A program made the position numbers and the translations under genes. Shown one piece after another: positions 1 to 6,229 of a stretch of DNA of 7,892 bases. Under the pieces are notes generated by a model, which saw nothing but the letters and a program-made list of their open reading frames with translations, searched no databases and had not been told where the DNA came from. Each line of letters opens with the position of its first letter. Position 1 is the first letter of the stretch. This stretch comes from Candidatus Fischerbacteria bacterium RBG_13_37_8. Its GTDB lineage: Bacteria > Acidobacteriota > HRBIN11 > MFGW01. The stretch is taken from assembly GCA_001780385.1 (NCBI GenBank), contig MFGW01000022.1, forward strand, positions 22,343-30,234. The letters run 5' to 3'.

Positions 1-892
1 TTACGATATCAAGAATATTTACCTGCGCAAGATATTTATCAAAATCCACTTCATAAATCTGCGGCGCTTCCTGGAAAAATGAATCATTATAATGCCATGG
101 CATCATTTCTTCAGACTTGATTCCATATCTTTTTGACAGAACATCATCGATCTCCTTTTTTAATGCCGCAAAACGCTTCGCTGTAAGTTTATCCAATTCA
201 TCAAATAATTTTAATAAATACTCCTCATCCTGTTCGCCAAGATATAATGACATAGAATAATAATTCGAGAAACCTAATAATCGTGCTGCTTTATTCCTTA
301 ATTCTACCAATTCCTTTAACTTTTTTTCCACAGCCGGACCTACTTCTTTCTGCGCTTCCCAGTATAATTTTCGCTCATTTGAATCTGCTGATTCCCGTAA
401 TATTTTCTCTATTTCATTCATGGTAACCTGCTTGCCATTCACGGTGCCACGAAATGTATTAAAGATCATTTCAATTTCATTGCTTTTATCAATAATTTCT
501 TTCAACAATTCATCTGGAATCTGGTTTCCAAGATACCCTAAATAAAGCACATCAACCTGCCGCTTGATTAGCTTATCATTAATTTTATTTGACTCTTTCC
601 ATTCCTTTAATTTCTTAAAATCTGCTTTGTTAGTATAAATTTTCTCTAATTGAAACTGATAATCTGCGCTTTTTTCAAATGCCTCTTCTTTGCCTGTTAT
701 TGAGGCATCCCAATATGCAAGAGAATATTGCTTGTATAATGGTTTAATTATTTTTACATGTTCTTCAATGAACGATTTTGCTTCCATTTCACTATCCTTT
801 TTTATTTTCTTCGTTTCACCTTGTATTACAAAGGGAAAAAGAAAAACAATTGATATTATGATGATTAAGAGTGTTTTAGTTGTAATTTGCAT
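1..892 (-). CDS. Secreted M2-family (ACE-like) zinc metallopeptidase, N-terminal part, runs off left edge
   Basis: The first 297 residues of a longer protein are visible; the reading frame is open to the window edge. Residues 1-25 form a signal peptide or membrane anchor: a short lysine-containing N-terminus, then a run of Ile/Leu/Val/Phe ending near VIQG, so export from the cytoplasm is expected. The following part is helical and charged. It matches the N-terminal half of peptidase family M2 (peptidyl-dipeptidase, angiotensin-converting-enzyme type) in segments such as LRNKAARLLGFSNYYSM and MMPWHYNDSFFQEAPQIYE. The zinc-binding HEXXH motif of this family lies further on and is outside the window, so activity cannot be judged. 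The ATG at 892 is chosen because AGGAG stands 10 nt upstream and the signal peptide starts there. The gene is divergent from the GTPase gene. An M3-like oligopeptidase is the main alternative. Confidence 0.85.
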   Translation of the reverse strand, partial: MQITTKTLLIIIISIVFLFPFVIQGETKKIKKDSEMEAKSFIEEHVKIIKPLYKQYSLAYWDASITGKEEAFEKSADYQFQLEKIYTNKADFKKLKEWKESNKINDKLIKRQVDVLYLGYLGNQIPDELLKEIIDKSNEIEMIFNTFRGTVNGKQVTMNEIEKILRESADSNERKLYWEAQKEVGPAVEKKLKELVELRNKAARLLGFSNYYSMSLYLGEQDEEYLLKLFDELDKLTAKRFAALKKEIDDVLSKRYGIKSEEMMPWHYNDSFFQEAPQIYEVDFDKYLAQVNILDIV

Positions 893-902
893 AGTGTAAA
901 AT

Positions 903-907
903 CTCCT
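903..907 (-). promoter_or_regulatory. Ribosome binding site of the M2 peptidase gene
   Basis: AGGAG on the minus strand, 10 nt before the ATG at 892. It supports the start that gives the protein its signal peptide. Confidence 0.7.
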
Positions 908-920
908 TAATTAGGATTTG

Positions 921-948
921 AGGATTCAAGGGGTCAAGGATTCAAGTG
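921..948. repeat. Dispersed GGATTCAAG-type repeat, copy 1
   Basis: The first 23 nt (921-943) are identical to 5485-5507 upstream of hypF, and the trailing GATTCAAGTG is also shared. The copy at 5485-5520 has 8 extra nt (a duplicated GATTC-type unit). Within the repeat AGGATTCAAG occurs twice with a 16-nt period. It lies in the peptidase/GTPase intergenic region. No coding function is seen. Confidence 0.75.
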
Positions 949-1069
949 CTCGCAAAGAATAACGGCCCTTTCTCTTAATGACGCAAAACTACCTCATTAC
1001 GTTTTATTAAGTATAAAGTGTTTTCCAATAATTTTCAATTACCTCTACCTTAACCTCTTCATTAACCTT

Positions 1070-1090
1070 AATAGGTGACTGTCTCCTATT
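1070..1090. promoter_or_regulatory. 21-bp dyad, possible operator of the GTPase gene
   Basis: AATAGGTGAC, a central T, then GTCTCCTATT: arms of 10 nt with 9 of 10 pairs complementary. It overlaps the proposed -35 box of the GTPase promoter, where a dimeric regulator could bind. It could equally be the remnant of a palindromic repeat; nothing else in the window decides between these. Confidence 0.35.
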
Positions 1091-1103
1091 TATTTGCTAA
1101 AAT
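1075..1103 (+). promoter_or_regulatory. Candidate sigma-70 promoter of the TGS GTPase gene
   Basis: GTGACT (1075-1080, four of six matches to TTGACA) is followed after 17 nt by TAAAAT (1098-1103), preceded by TGC, which makes an extended -10 element. Transcription would start near 1110, leaving a very short leader that begins at the GAGGA ribosome binding site (1110-1114). The call rests on sequence pattern only. Confidence 0.4.
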
Positions 1104-1124
1104 ATTCATGAGGACATATTACAA

Positions 1125-2108
1125 ATGCCTGCTAATTTAACACCTGAATATTTAAAAGCTGAAGGGCAATTCCGGCAAGCGAAATCTCCAGAAGATAAAC
1201 TGGAAGCCCTTCGCGCTATGCTGGCTGCTATCCCTAAACATAAAGGCACGGAAAAAATGCAGGCTGATATTAAAAAGAAAATCAGCCAGACCAACAAGGA
1301 ACTCCAGAAGAAAAAGGGGAAAAAAACAGGTACTTCCTATATTATTAAGCGTGAAGGAGCAGGACAAATATGCCTCGTGGGAATTTCAAACACCGGTAAA
1401 TCCACTCTCCTCGCTACTCTTACAAATGCTAATCCGGAAATTTCAGAAGTACCTTATACGACAAAAATACCTTACCCAGGTATGCTGCTTTATCAAAATA
1501 TACAGATTCAAATTATTGACCTGCCTTCCATTAATCCTTATTACCGCCTTTACTGGATATATGAAATTATTAAAAAAGCTGACATAGTTCTCCTTGTTAT
1601 AGATGTGAGCAGGGATGATATTATTGAACAAATCAGTACGATAAAAGAAGATCTGAAAAAATCTCACATAGAACTCATCCCGGCTTCACGCACCGTAGCT
1701 CCTGAAGATTTATATTCAAAAAGAACCATACTTCTGGCAAATAAAATGGACCTCGCATCCTCGAAAGATAACCTGCCCGTATTGCTCGAATTGTATCAGC
1801 ATGAATTCTTAATCATTCCTGTCAGTCCACTGGAGAAAAAAAATATTGATGCTTTAGAATTTACTATCTTCGAATATCTCGATATCGTCAGGGTGTATTC
1901 CAAACCGCCCGGCAAACCGCCTGATCATAATCAACCATTCATTTTTTCAAAAGGATCCACACTCCTGGATATGGCTGAAGCAATTCATAAAGATGTTAAA
2001 GAAAAATTGAAATATGCACGTCTTTGGAAAAAAACAGGAATAACCGGTTTAAGAATCCCAAAAGAGTACGTCCTGGAAGACGAAGATATTATTGAAATAC
2101 ATGCTTAA
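1125..2108 (+). CDS. Obg/DRG-type GTPase with C-terminal TGS domain
   Basis: Cytoplasmic P-loop GTPase of the Obg-HflX/DRG group, 327 residues. Residues 1-70 are helical, very lysine-rich and probably coiled-coil, as in the region before the G domain of DRG proteins. The G domain runs about 80-260. G1 is GISNTGKST (86-94); G2 is the YTTKIPYPGM segment (111-120), close to the usual PFTT; G3 is DLPS (132-135), where most relatives have DLPG; G4 is NKMD (206-209); G5 is probably PVSP (232-235). Residues 270-327 form a TGS domain (FIFSKGSTLLDMAEAIH, ending DEDIIEIHA), often linked to RNA or ribosome binding. The ATG at 1125 has GAGGA 10 nt upstream. Family function (ribosome- or RNA-related GTPase) is known only broadly; the substrate is not evident. 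The gene converges on the hydrolase and shares four bases with it. Confidence 0.85.
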   Translation: MPANLTPEYLKAEGQFRQAKSPEDKLEALRAMLAAIPKHKGTEKMQADIKKKISQTNKELQKKKGKKTGTSYIIKREGAGQICLVGISNTGKSTLLATLTNANPEISEVPYTTKIPYPGMLLYQNIQIQIIDLPSINPYYRLYWIYEIIKKADIVLLVIDVSRDDIIEQISTIKEDLKKSHIELIPASRTVAPEDLYSKRTILLANKMDLASSKDNLPVLLELYQHEFLIIPVSPLEKKNIDALEFTIFEYLDIVRVYSKPPGKPPDHNQPFIFSKGSTLLDMAEAIHKDVKEKLKYARLWKKTGITGLRIPKEYVLEDEDIIEIHA

Positions 2109-2878
2109 ATTGCTTTCAGCCATGCCTCAATTACCTGGTTAAATTGCGAGGGATTTTCCATCATCATCATGTGCCCGGCATTTTCTATGATAGCAAACTG
2201 CGAATTGCATATTTGTTGCTGTAAATACTGTGAATATTTCAATGGAGTCATTTGATCCTGTGCTGCGCCAATAATTAATGCAGGAAGTGAGATTCTATTA
2301 ACTTCATTCAGTACATCAAAGTTATCACATGCAACAAAATCATTATAGAAAATAGTGGCTGGTGTGTTCATTATCATTTCTATTGCTTTATCAAGCAATT
2401 CAGGCTGGACATTCTCCGCAAAAGAATATTTACAGAACAAGCTGGCACTTTCTTCATTTATATTTTTAAATTTCTCCAGAAAAAGGGGACTGACACGAAG
2501 TTTAGCTCCTGTCCCTACCAGGATAATACCTTTCAGATGCGGGATTGGATCAAGTGCAACCGTTTGAACAATTGCACCGCCCATGGAATGTCCTACTAAA
2601 ATACTTTGTTTTAATCCAAGAACAGTAAGAAATTGTTTCACAAAATGAGCATATTCTTCAATTGTTACCGAACCGGTTCCTTTAGAAAAACCATGACCGG
2701 GTAAATCCAAAGAATAAATACCATATTCTTTTCTGAAATATTCAGCCTGGTATACCCAAACACGGTGATCTCCACCTGCACCATGTATAAATATAATTTG
2801 TGTCCTGTTTTCTTCCTTCCATGATTTACGGTTTGTCGCATAATAAATTTTTTCTTCATCGATAGTAACATATGCCAT
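2105..2878 (-). CDS. Alpha/beta-hydrolase fold protein
   Basis: A complete 257-residue alpha/beta-hydrolase of the common soluble type, with no signal peptide. The visible parts are the oxyanion-hole motif HGAGG (32-36), the DLPGHGFS turn (58-65), the nucleophile elbow GHSMGG (96-101, Ser98), the acid in AAQDQMTP (Asp208) and the histidine in AGHMMMMENP (His236). The triad is therefore intact and the length is typical. The substrate cannot be told from sequence: esterases, C-C hydrolases, haloperoxidase-like and lactonase members share this pattern. The start at 2878 has AGGAG 8 nt upstream. It lies downstream of hypF on the same strand, separated by about 177 nt of hairpin repeats, so co-transcription is possible but not shown. 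Its stop overlaps the stop of the convergent GTPase gene. Confidence 0.88.
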   Translation of the reverse strand: MAYVTIDEEKIYYATNRKSWKEENRTQIIFIHGAGGDHRVWVYQAEYFRKEYGIYSLDLPGHGFSKGTGSVTIEEYAHFVKQFLTVLGLKQSILVGHSMGGAIVQTVALDPIPHLKGIILVGTGAKLRVSPLFLEKFKNINEESASLFCKYSFAENVQPELLDKAIEMIMNTPATIFYNDFVACDNFDVLNEVNRISLPALIIGAAQDQMTPLKYSQYLQQQICNSQFAIIENAGHMMMMENPSQFNQVIEAWLKAI

Positions 2879-2918
2879 AACACTTACTCCTTAAACGGTG
2901 GACAGGGATTAGTGGTCA

Positions 2919-2952
2919 GTGCATTCTTTGCGAAGCAAAGTGTGGCAATCCC
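2919..2952. repeat. Palindromic repeat unit with CTTTGC/GCAAAG core
   Basis: Hairpin CTTTGC-GAA-GCAAAG (2926-2940), with GTGCATT on one side and TGTGGCAATCCC on the other. The CAATCC end resembles the ends of the units at 2956-3100, so this is probably a divergent member of the same array. Confidence 0.6.
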
Positions 2953-2955
2953 AAA

Positions 2956-3000
2956 CGGATTGTCATTATGAGTCCCGCATCAGCGGGACGTAATAATCCG
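2956..3000. repeat. Palindromic repeat unit with GTCCCGC/GCGGGAC core
   Basis: The core hairpin is GTCCCGC-ATCA-GCGGGAC (2972-2989). It is flanked by ATTGTCATTATGA on one side and GTAATAATCC on the other, and CGGATT/AATCCG closes the outside. The 25-nt stretch 2954-2978 matches 6595-6619 between hypA and hypD with one mismatch. It lies between hypF and the hydrolase gene. Confidence 0.8.
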
Positions 3001-3027
3001 TAACGGAATAAGGATTATATCCCGTTA

Positions 3028-3067
3028 GGGATTGTTACGTTTGCCTCCGGCAAACTCACAATGACAA
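3028..3067. repeat. Palindromic repeat unit with GTTTGCC/GGCAAAC core, overlaps the hypF stop
   Basis: The core hairpin is GTTTGCC-TCC-GGCAAAC (3039-3055), with outer arms GGATTGTTAC and TCACAATGACAA. Read on the minus strand, the ends are TTGTCATTGTGAG and CGTAACAATCC, the same as those of the 2956-3000 unit apart from single changes; only the core differs. The hypF stop codon (3056-3058) lies in one arm, and the hairpin follows directly after it. No T-run follows, so an intrinsic terminator is doubtful. Confidence 0.75.
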
Positions 3068-5473
3068 CGAATTGGGATTGTCACGCCCGTCTCCGGCAAG
3101 TTTGCACGCAAGGGTATAAACCTGGCCCAGTGAAATACAACCATCATTTGGCGGTACCTGTTGATGACAATATACCATGAAGCCAGCACTTTCTAATTCA
3201 TCCACCGTTTTCGACAACAGGTATTTATTTTGAAAACAGCCCCCGCTGAGCACTGCATTATTTATTCCATAGCGCGTTCTTAAACAAACACAAATATTCT
3301 TTATTATTTCCACAATCGTATTATGAAACAACAAGGCAATTATGCTCTTATCTTTTTTCTGCACAATATCATTTATTATATCAGCAAAAAGACTTTTCAG
3401 AGAAACAACAAGACAAGCCCCATCAACTATCTCAAAAGCATAATGACTATTATCATTATCTTCTAAAGCTTTGTGCCTTTGATGCCGGACGCATGGGTCC
3501 GCCCCTACTATTTGTGCCTTTGAGCGTGGACTCATGGGTCCGTCCCTACACTCTATGTCTTTGTGCCTCAACAGCATTTCCAATTCCATTGGTGCCTGTC
3601 CCTCATATTTATTGAAATACCTGATTCCGAGCAATGAAGAGACTGCATCAAACAACCTGCCGCACCCGCATGTTTGCGGGCAATTAATGCGATTTTCTAT
3701 CAGACTGAATATATTACGTATTTTTTTTGAACCTATGTATTCAATTAATTCCAGGGGATACTGGAGCCAATCACTTCCAAAATATTTATACAAATATGCG
3801 ACTGCCATCCGGTAAGGTTCGTAAGCAGCAACCTCTCCTCCGGGCATCGGTGCATAATCAAGATGAGCGGCGCGCAGAAACAGTCCCGGTTTTCCAATAA
3901 AAAATTCACTTCCCCATATAGTGCTATCCCGTCCGTATCCCGTGCCATCAAACGAAACTCCTATCACATTTTCAAACAGGTGATGCTCTGCCATGCACGC
4001 AGCAACATGCGCTTCATGATGCTGTACACTCATGCAAGGTAACGACTGTTCAACCGCCCATTGCGATGATAAATAACCAGGATGCATATCGTGTACAATT
4101 ATTTCCGGACTGGCTGCAAATACATCTGTCAGGTGCCGTATTGTTTCTAAAAAAAACTTGTAGTTTTCAAATGTTTCTAAATCTCCAATATGCTGACTCA
4201 CGAATGCCTTATCTTCCTTCCCAAGACACACCGTGTTCTTCAGATGTGCACCGGTTGCTATGACATCCGGCACACGGAACGGCAGCATAACAGGCTCCGG
4301 TGCATATCCCCGCGATCTTCTTATTACTAATGGTAATTCCTTCACTATCGAAATCACAGAATCATCACACCTTTGGTATATCTTCCGGTTATGCATGAGA
4401 TAATACTCTGCAATGCCATCCAATCTCCTCAATGTTTCATCATTATCTTTACAAATAGGTTCCTCTGATATATTCGCACTCGTCATAACCAATGCCGGGT
4501 AATTGCCTTCCATTATTAAATAATGCAATGGTGTGTAGGGTAGAAAAATGCCCAGGTACTTATTATGAGGCGCAACGGCAGGTGATAATGGCATATCATC
4601 CTTTTTTTCTATCAGCACAATGGGACGCTGTGGCATAAGCAAAAAATGTCTGTTCGTTTCATTTAGTTTGCATAATTGTTCAGCAATTTCAATATCTTTT
4701 ACCATCACGGCAAGCGGTTTCTCCTCGCGTCGTTTCTTTTCCCGCAGTCTTTCTATGGCATTATTATTCGAGGCATCTACTGCCAGGTGAAACCCGCCGA
4801 GTCCCTTGATTGCGACTATGGCGCCTGCTTCAAGCAATTCTTTTACTGCTGAGATTGCATGCTTTGTTTCTAACACTTTTCCACTGCTATCAAGAAGTTT
4901 CACATGCGGACCACATTTAAAGCATGCATCCGGTTGTGCATGAAATCTTCTGTCAAGCGGGTCTGTATACTCACTGCTGCAGTCGGGGCACATTACAAAA
5001 TCATGCATGGTAGTATTCTTGCGGTCGTACGGTAATTGCTGAATAATTGAATAGCGCGGACCGCAATTCGTGCAATTAATAAATGGATACTGGTACCGGC
5101 GGTCTGAAGGATTACAAAGTTCTCGCAGACAATCACTGCAAATACTGATGTCAGGTGACACAAGCGTAATATCGCCCTCTTCTTTCACGCTTTCCAATAT
5201 TTTGAATGATGAATACCCGTATGGTTCCTTTCTACTATACGTAAGAGAAATAATTTTTGAAAGGGGCGGAATATTCCCTTCCTGCAATTGCTTGAGAAAG
5301 GAATCCGCCGAATCACTCTTTCCCTCTATGTCAATCAATACTCCTTTTGTCGTATTGATGACATACCCATGCAAGTTATAAAAGCTCGCTAGTCTGTAAA
5401 TATGCGGTCTGAATCCTACACCCTGCACTATTCCATTAATAATTATTTCATACCTGGTAGTTTGTTTATTCAT
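3056..5473 (-). CDS. hypF: HypF carbamoyltransferase, [NiFe]-hydrogenase maturation, with repeat-derived insert and tail
   Basis: HypF uses carbamoyl phosphate and ATP to make a carbamoyl group for transfer to HypE, the source of the cyanide ligands. All domains are present: acylphosphatase (about 1-95, GIVQGVGFRPH 14-24); two zinc fingers with C112/C115/C134/C137 and C162/C165/C184/C187; a YrdC-like domain (about 200-390, KGLGGFHL 223-230, TSANISEEP 331-339); and a Kae1-like domain (about 400-790, HHEAH 485-489, FDGTGYG 508-514, GGCFQN 744-749). Two regions are unusual. Residues 639-668 come from two tandem palindromic repeats (3469-3568), and residues 792-805 with the stop come from another repeat family. 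Without them the protein would be about 760 residues, normal for the family. NDGC (776-779) replaces the usual NDGG. The ATG at 5473 has no clear Shine-Dalgarno; a repeat lies just upstream. No frameshift is seen, so the protein is probably functional. Confidence 0.95.
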   Translation of the reverse strand: MNKQTTRYEIIINGIVQGVGFRPHIYRLASFYNLHGYVINTTKGVLIDIEGKSDSADSFLKQLQEGNIPPLSKIISLTYSRKEPYGYSSFKILESVKEEGDITLVSPDISICSDCLRELCNPSDRRYQYPFINCTNCGPRYSIIQQLPYDRKNTTMHDFVMCPDCSSEYTDPLDRRFHAQPDACFKCGPHVKLLDSSGKVLETKHAISAVKELLEAGAIVAIKGLGGFHLAVDASNNNAIERLREKKRREEKPLAVMVKDIEIAEQLCKLNETNRHFLLMPQRPIVLIEKKDDMPLSPAVAPHNKYLGIFLPYTPLHYLIMEGNYPALVMTSANISEEPICKDNDETLRRLDGIAEYYLMHNRKIYQRCDDSVISIVKELPLVIRRSRGYAPEPVMLPFRVPDVIATGAHLKNTVCLGKEDKAFVSQHIGDLETFENYKFFLETIRHLTDVFAASPEIIVHDMHPGYLSSQWAVEQSLPCMSVQHHEAHVAACMAEHHLFENVIGVSFDGTGYGRDSTIWGSEFFIGKPGLFLRAAHLDYAPMPGGEVAAYEPYRMAVAYLYKYFGSDWLQYPLELIEYIGSKKIRNIFSLIENRINCPQTCGCGRLFDAVSSLLGIRYFNKYEGQAPMELEMLLRHKDIECRDGPMSPRSKAQIVGADPCVRHQRHKALEDNDNSHYAFEIVDGACLVVSLKSLFADIINDIVQKKDKSIIALLFHNTIVEIIKNICVCLRTRYGINNAVLSGGCFQNKYLLSKTVDELESAGFMVYCHQQVPPNDGCISLGQVYTLACKLAGDGRDNPNSLSL
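3074..3100. repeat. Partial palindromic repeat unit inside the 3' end of hypF
   Basis: GGGATTGTCACG followed by CCCGTCTCCGGCAAG. On the minus strand this reads as the right half of the same family (core, then CGTGACAATCCC), with the left arm missing. It encodes HypF residues from Leu792 onward and forms the hypF-proximal end of the array that starts at 2919. Confidence 0.65.
3469..3568. repeat. Two tandem GGTCCGCCC-type palindromic repeats inserted in frame in hypF
   Basis: CTTTGTGCCT occurs at 3469-3478 and 3559-3568, exactly 90 nt apart, with TTTGTGCCT again at 3511-3519. Between them are two copies of a unit centred on CATGGGTCCG (3492-3501 and 3533-3542), 41 nt apart. The same unit occurs at 5522-5570 after hypB. 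Because 41 is not a multiple of three, hypF reads the copies in different frames: CRDGPMSPRSKAQ for one and VGADPCVRHQRHK for the other. The total adds exactly 30 codons. The palindrome arms are imperfect here, unlike in the hypB copy. Confidence 0.85.
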
Positions 5474-5484
5474 TGTATTAAAAT

Positions 5485-5520
5485 AGGATTCAAGGGGTCA
5501 AGGATTCGCGGATTCAAGTG
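5485..5520. repeat. Dispersed GGATTCAAG-type repeat, copy 2
   Basis: The first 23 nt are identical to 921-943. GCGGATTC is inserted before the shared CAAGTG end. The repeat fills the space 12-47 nt upstream of the hypF start, where a ribosome binding site and promoter elements might be expected, and it abuts the GGTCCGCCC-type repeat at 5522. The two families therefore form a composite block between hypB and hypF. Confidence 0.75.
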
Positions 5521-5521
5521 C

Positions 5522-5570
5522 CTCTGTGCCTTTGAGGGCGGACACATGGGTCCGCCCCTACACTTTGTGC
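5522..5570. repeat. GGTCCGCCC-type palindromic repeat overlapping the hypB 3' end
   Basis: This copy has the best-preserved palindrome of the three: GGGCGGAC (5536-5543) and GTCCGCCC (5550-5557) around a CATG-containing centre. It is flanked by CTGTGCCTTTGAG and CTACACTTTGTGC, as in the two hypF copies. It begins at the last hypB codons and supplies the hypB stop (5558-5560). The hairpin directly after the stop could stabilise or end transcripts, but no T-run follows it on the minus strand. Confidence 0.85.
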
Positions 5571-6229
5571 TTCCGTGCCTTTTTCATGTTTATATTGCTG
5601 CGTACCCATTGAAATAATTCATCAAAACCTTCACCGGTAACACACGATGTCTCAATGACTTTCAATTGTGCATTTACGGCAAGGGCATAATCAATCGCTT
5701 TCTTTTTATCAAACTTAAGATGAGGTAATAAATCTACTTTATGCAATAGCATTAATGTTGCTTTATTAAAAATTGCAGGATACTTGATTGGCTTATCCTC
5801 TCCTTCGGTAACACTCAACACTACTATCTTATCATCTTCCCCCAGGTCATATGCCGCCGGACATACAAGATTTCCTACATTTTCAATAATCAGCATATCC
5901 AGCCGCTCTAAATCAATACTCTCTACATTTTTACCAATCATTTGAGCATTAAGATGACATGCTCCTCCTGTAATTATTTGTCTGGCATCATAACCAGCAT
6001 CCTGTATCCTGCGTGCATCATTCTCAGTCTGCACATCGCCTATTAATACATAAGCTGTGATATCCGGTGATAACTTATAGAGAAACTTTTCCAATATAGA
6101 TGTTTTTCCAGCACCGGGCGAACTGATTATATTGATCACATATAAATTCTTTTCCTTAAATAAATCCCTGTTCTGATTTGCAATCTTGTCATTCTCAGAT
6201 AAAACTTTTTCCTCTAATTTTATTTTCAT
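5558..6229 (-). CDS. hypB: HypB GTPase, nickel insertion accessory protein
   Basis: HypB binds GTP and metal and, with HypA, drives nickel delivery into the hydrogenase large subunit. At 223 residues it is a short form: the N-terminal CxxCGC motif and His-rich stretch of some HypBs are absent. Walker A is SSPGAGKTS (36-44). The conserved GDVQTENDA (64-72) and the metal-site residues GACHL (Cys91, His92) and Cys123 (NLVCPAAYDLGE) are present. The position usually NKxD is HKVD (163-166), an uncommon first residue. The G5-like segment is SCVTGEGFDEL (195-205). The start at 6229 overlaps the hypA stop as ATGA and has GGAGG 4 nt upstream. The last few codons and the TAG belong to a palindromic repeat, so the KKARKHKV tail is probably not native to the family. 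Confidence 0.94.
   Translation of the reverse strand: MKIKLEEKVLSENDKIANQNRDLFKEKNLYVINIISSPGAGKTSILEKFLYKLSPDITAYVLIGDVQTENDARRIQDAGYDARQIITGGACHLNAQMIGKNVESIDLERLDMLIIENVGNLVCPAAYDLGEDDKIVVLSVTEGEDKPIKYPAIFNKATLMLLHKVDLLPHLKFDKKKAIDYALAVNAQLKVIETSCVTGEGFDELFQWVRSNINMKKARKHKV

Noticed and set aside
690..899. Plus-strand open frame of 69 codons opposite the peptidase gene
   Set aside because: It lies on the strand opposite a well-supported M2 peptidase frame with signal peptide and ribosome binding site; its product resembles nothing.
2481..2515. AAAAAGGGGACTGACACG stretch in the hydrolase that looks like a repeat end
   Set aside because: It encodes KLRVSPLFLEKF in the expected place after LVGTGA of the hydrolase fold, and there is no second copy in the window.
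3039..3055. Intrinsic terminator of hypF
   Set aside because: The stem is good and sits just after the stop, but no T-run follows on the minus strand and the stem belongs to a dispersed repeat family. Termination there cannot be claimed.
2919..3100. Possible CRISPR array, because of several similar units in a row
   Set aside because: The units are hairpins with varied cores and differing spacing, with no constant repeat plus unique spacers and no cas genes nearby.
3534..3815. Plus-strand open frame of 93 codons within hypF
   Set aside because: Shadow of hypF; it starts in the palindromic repeat and has no ribosome binding site or recognisable motif.
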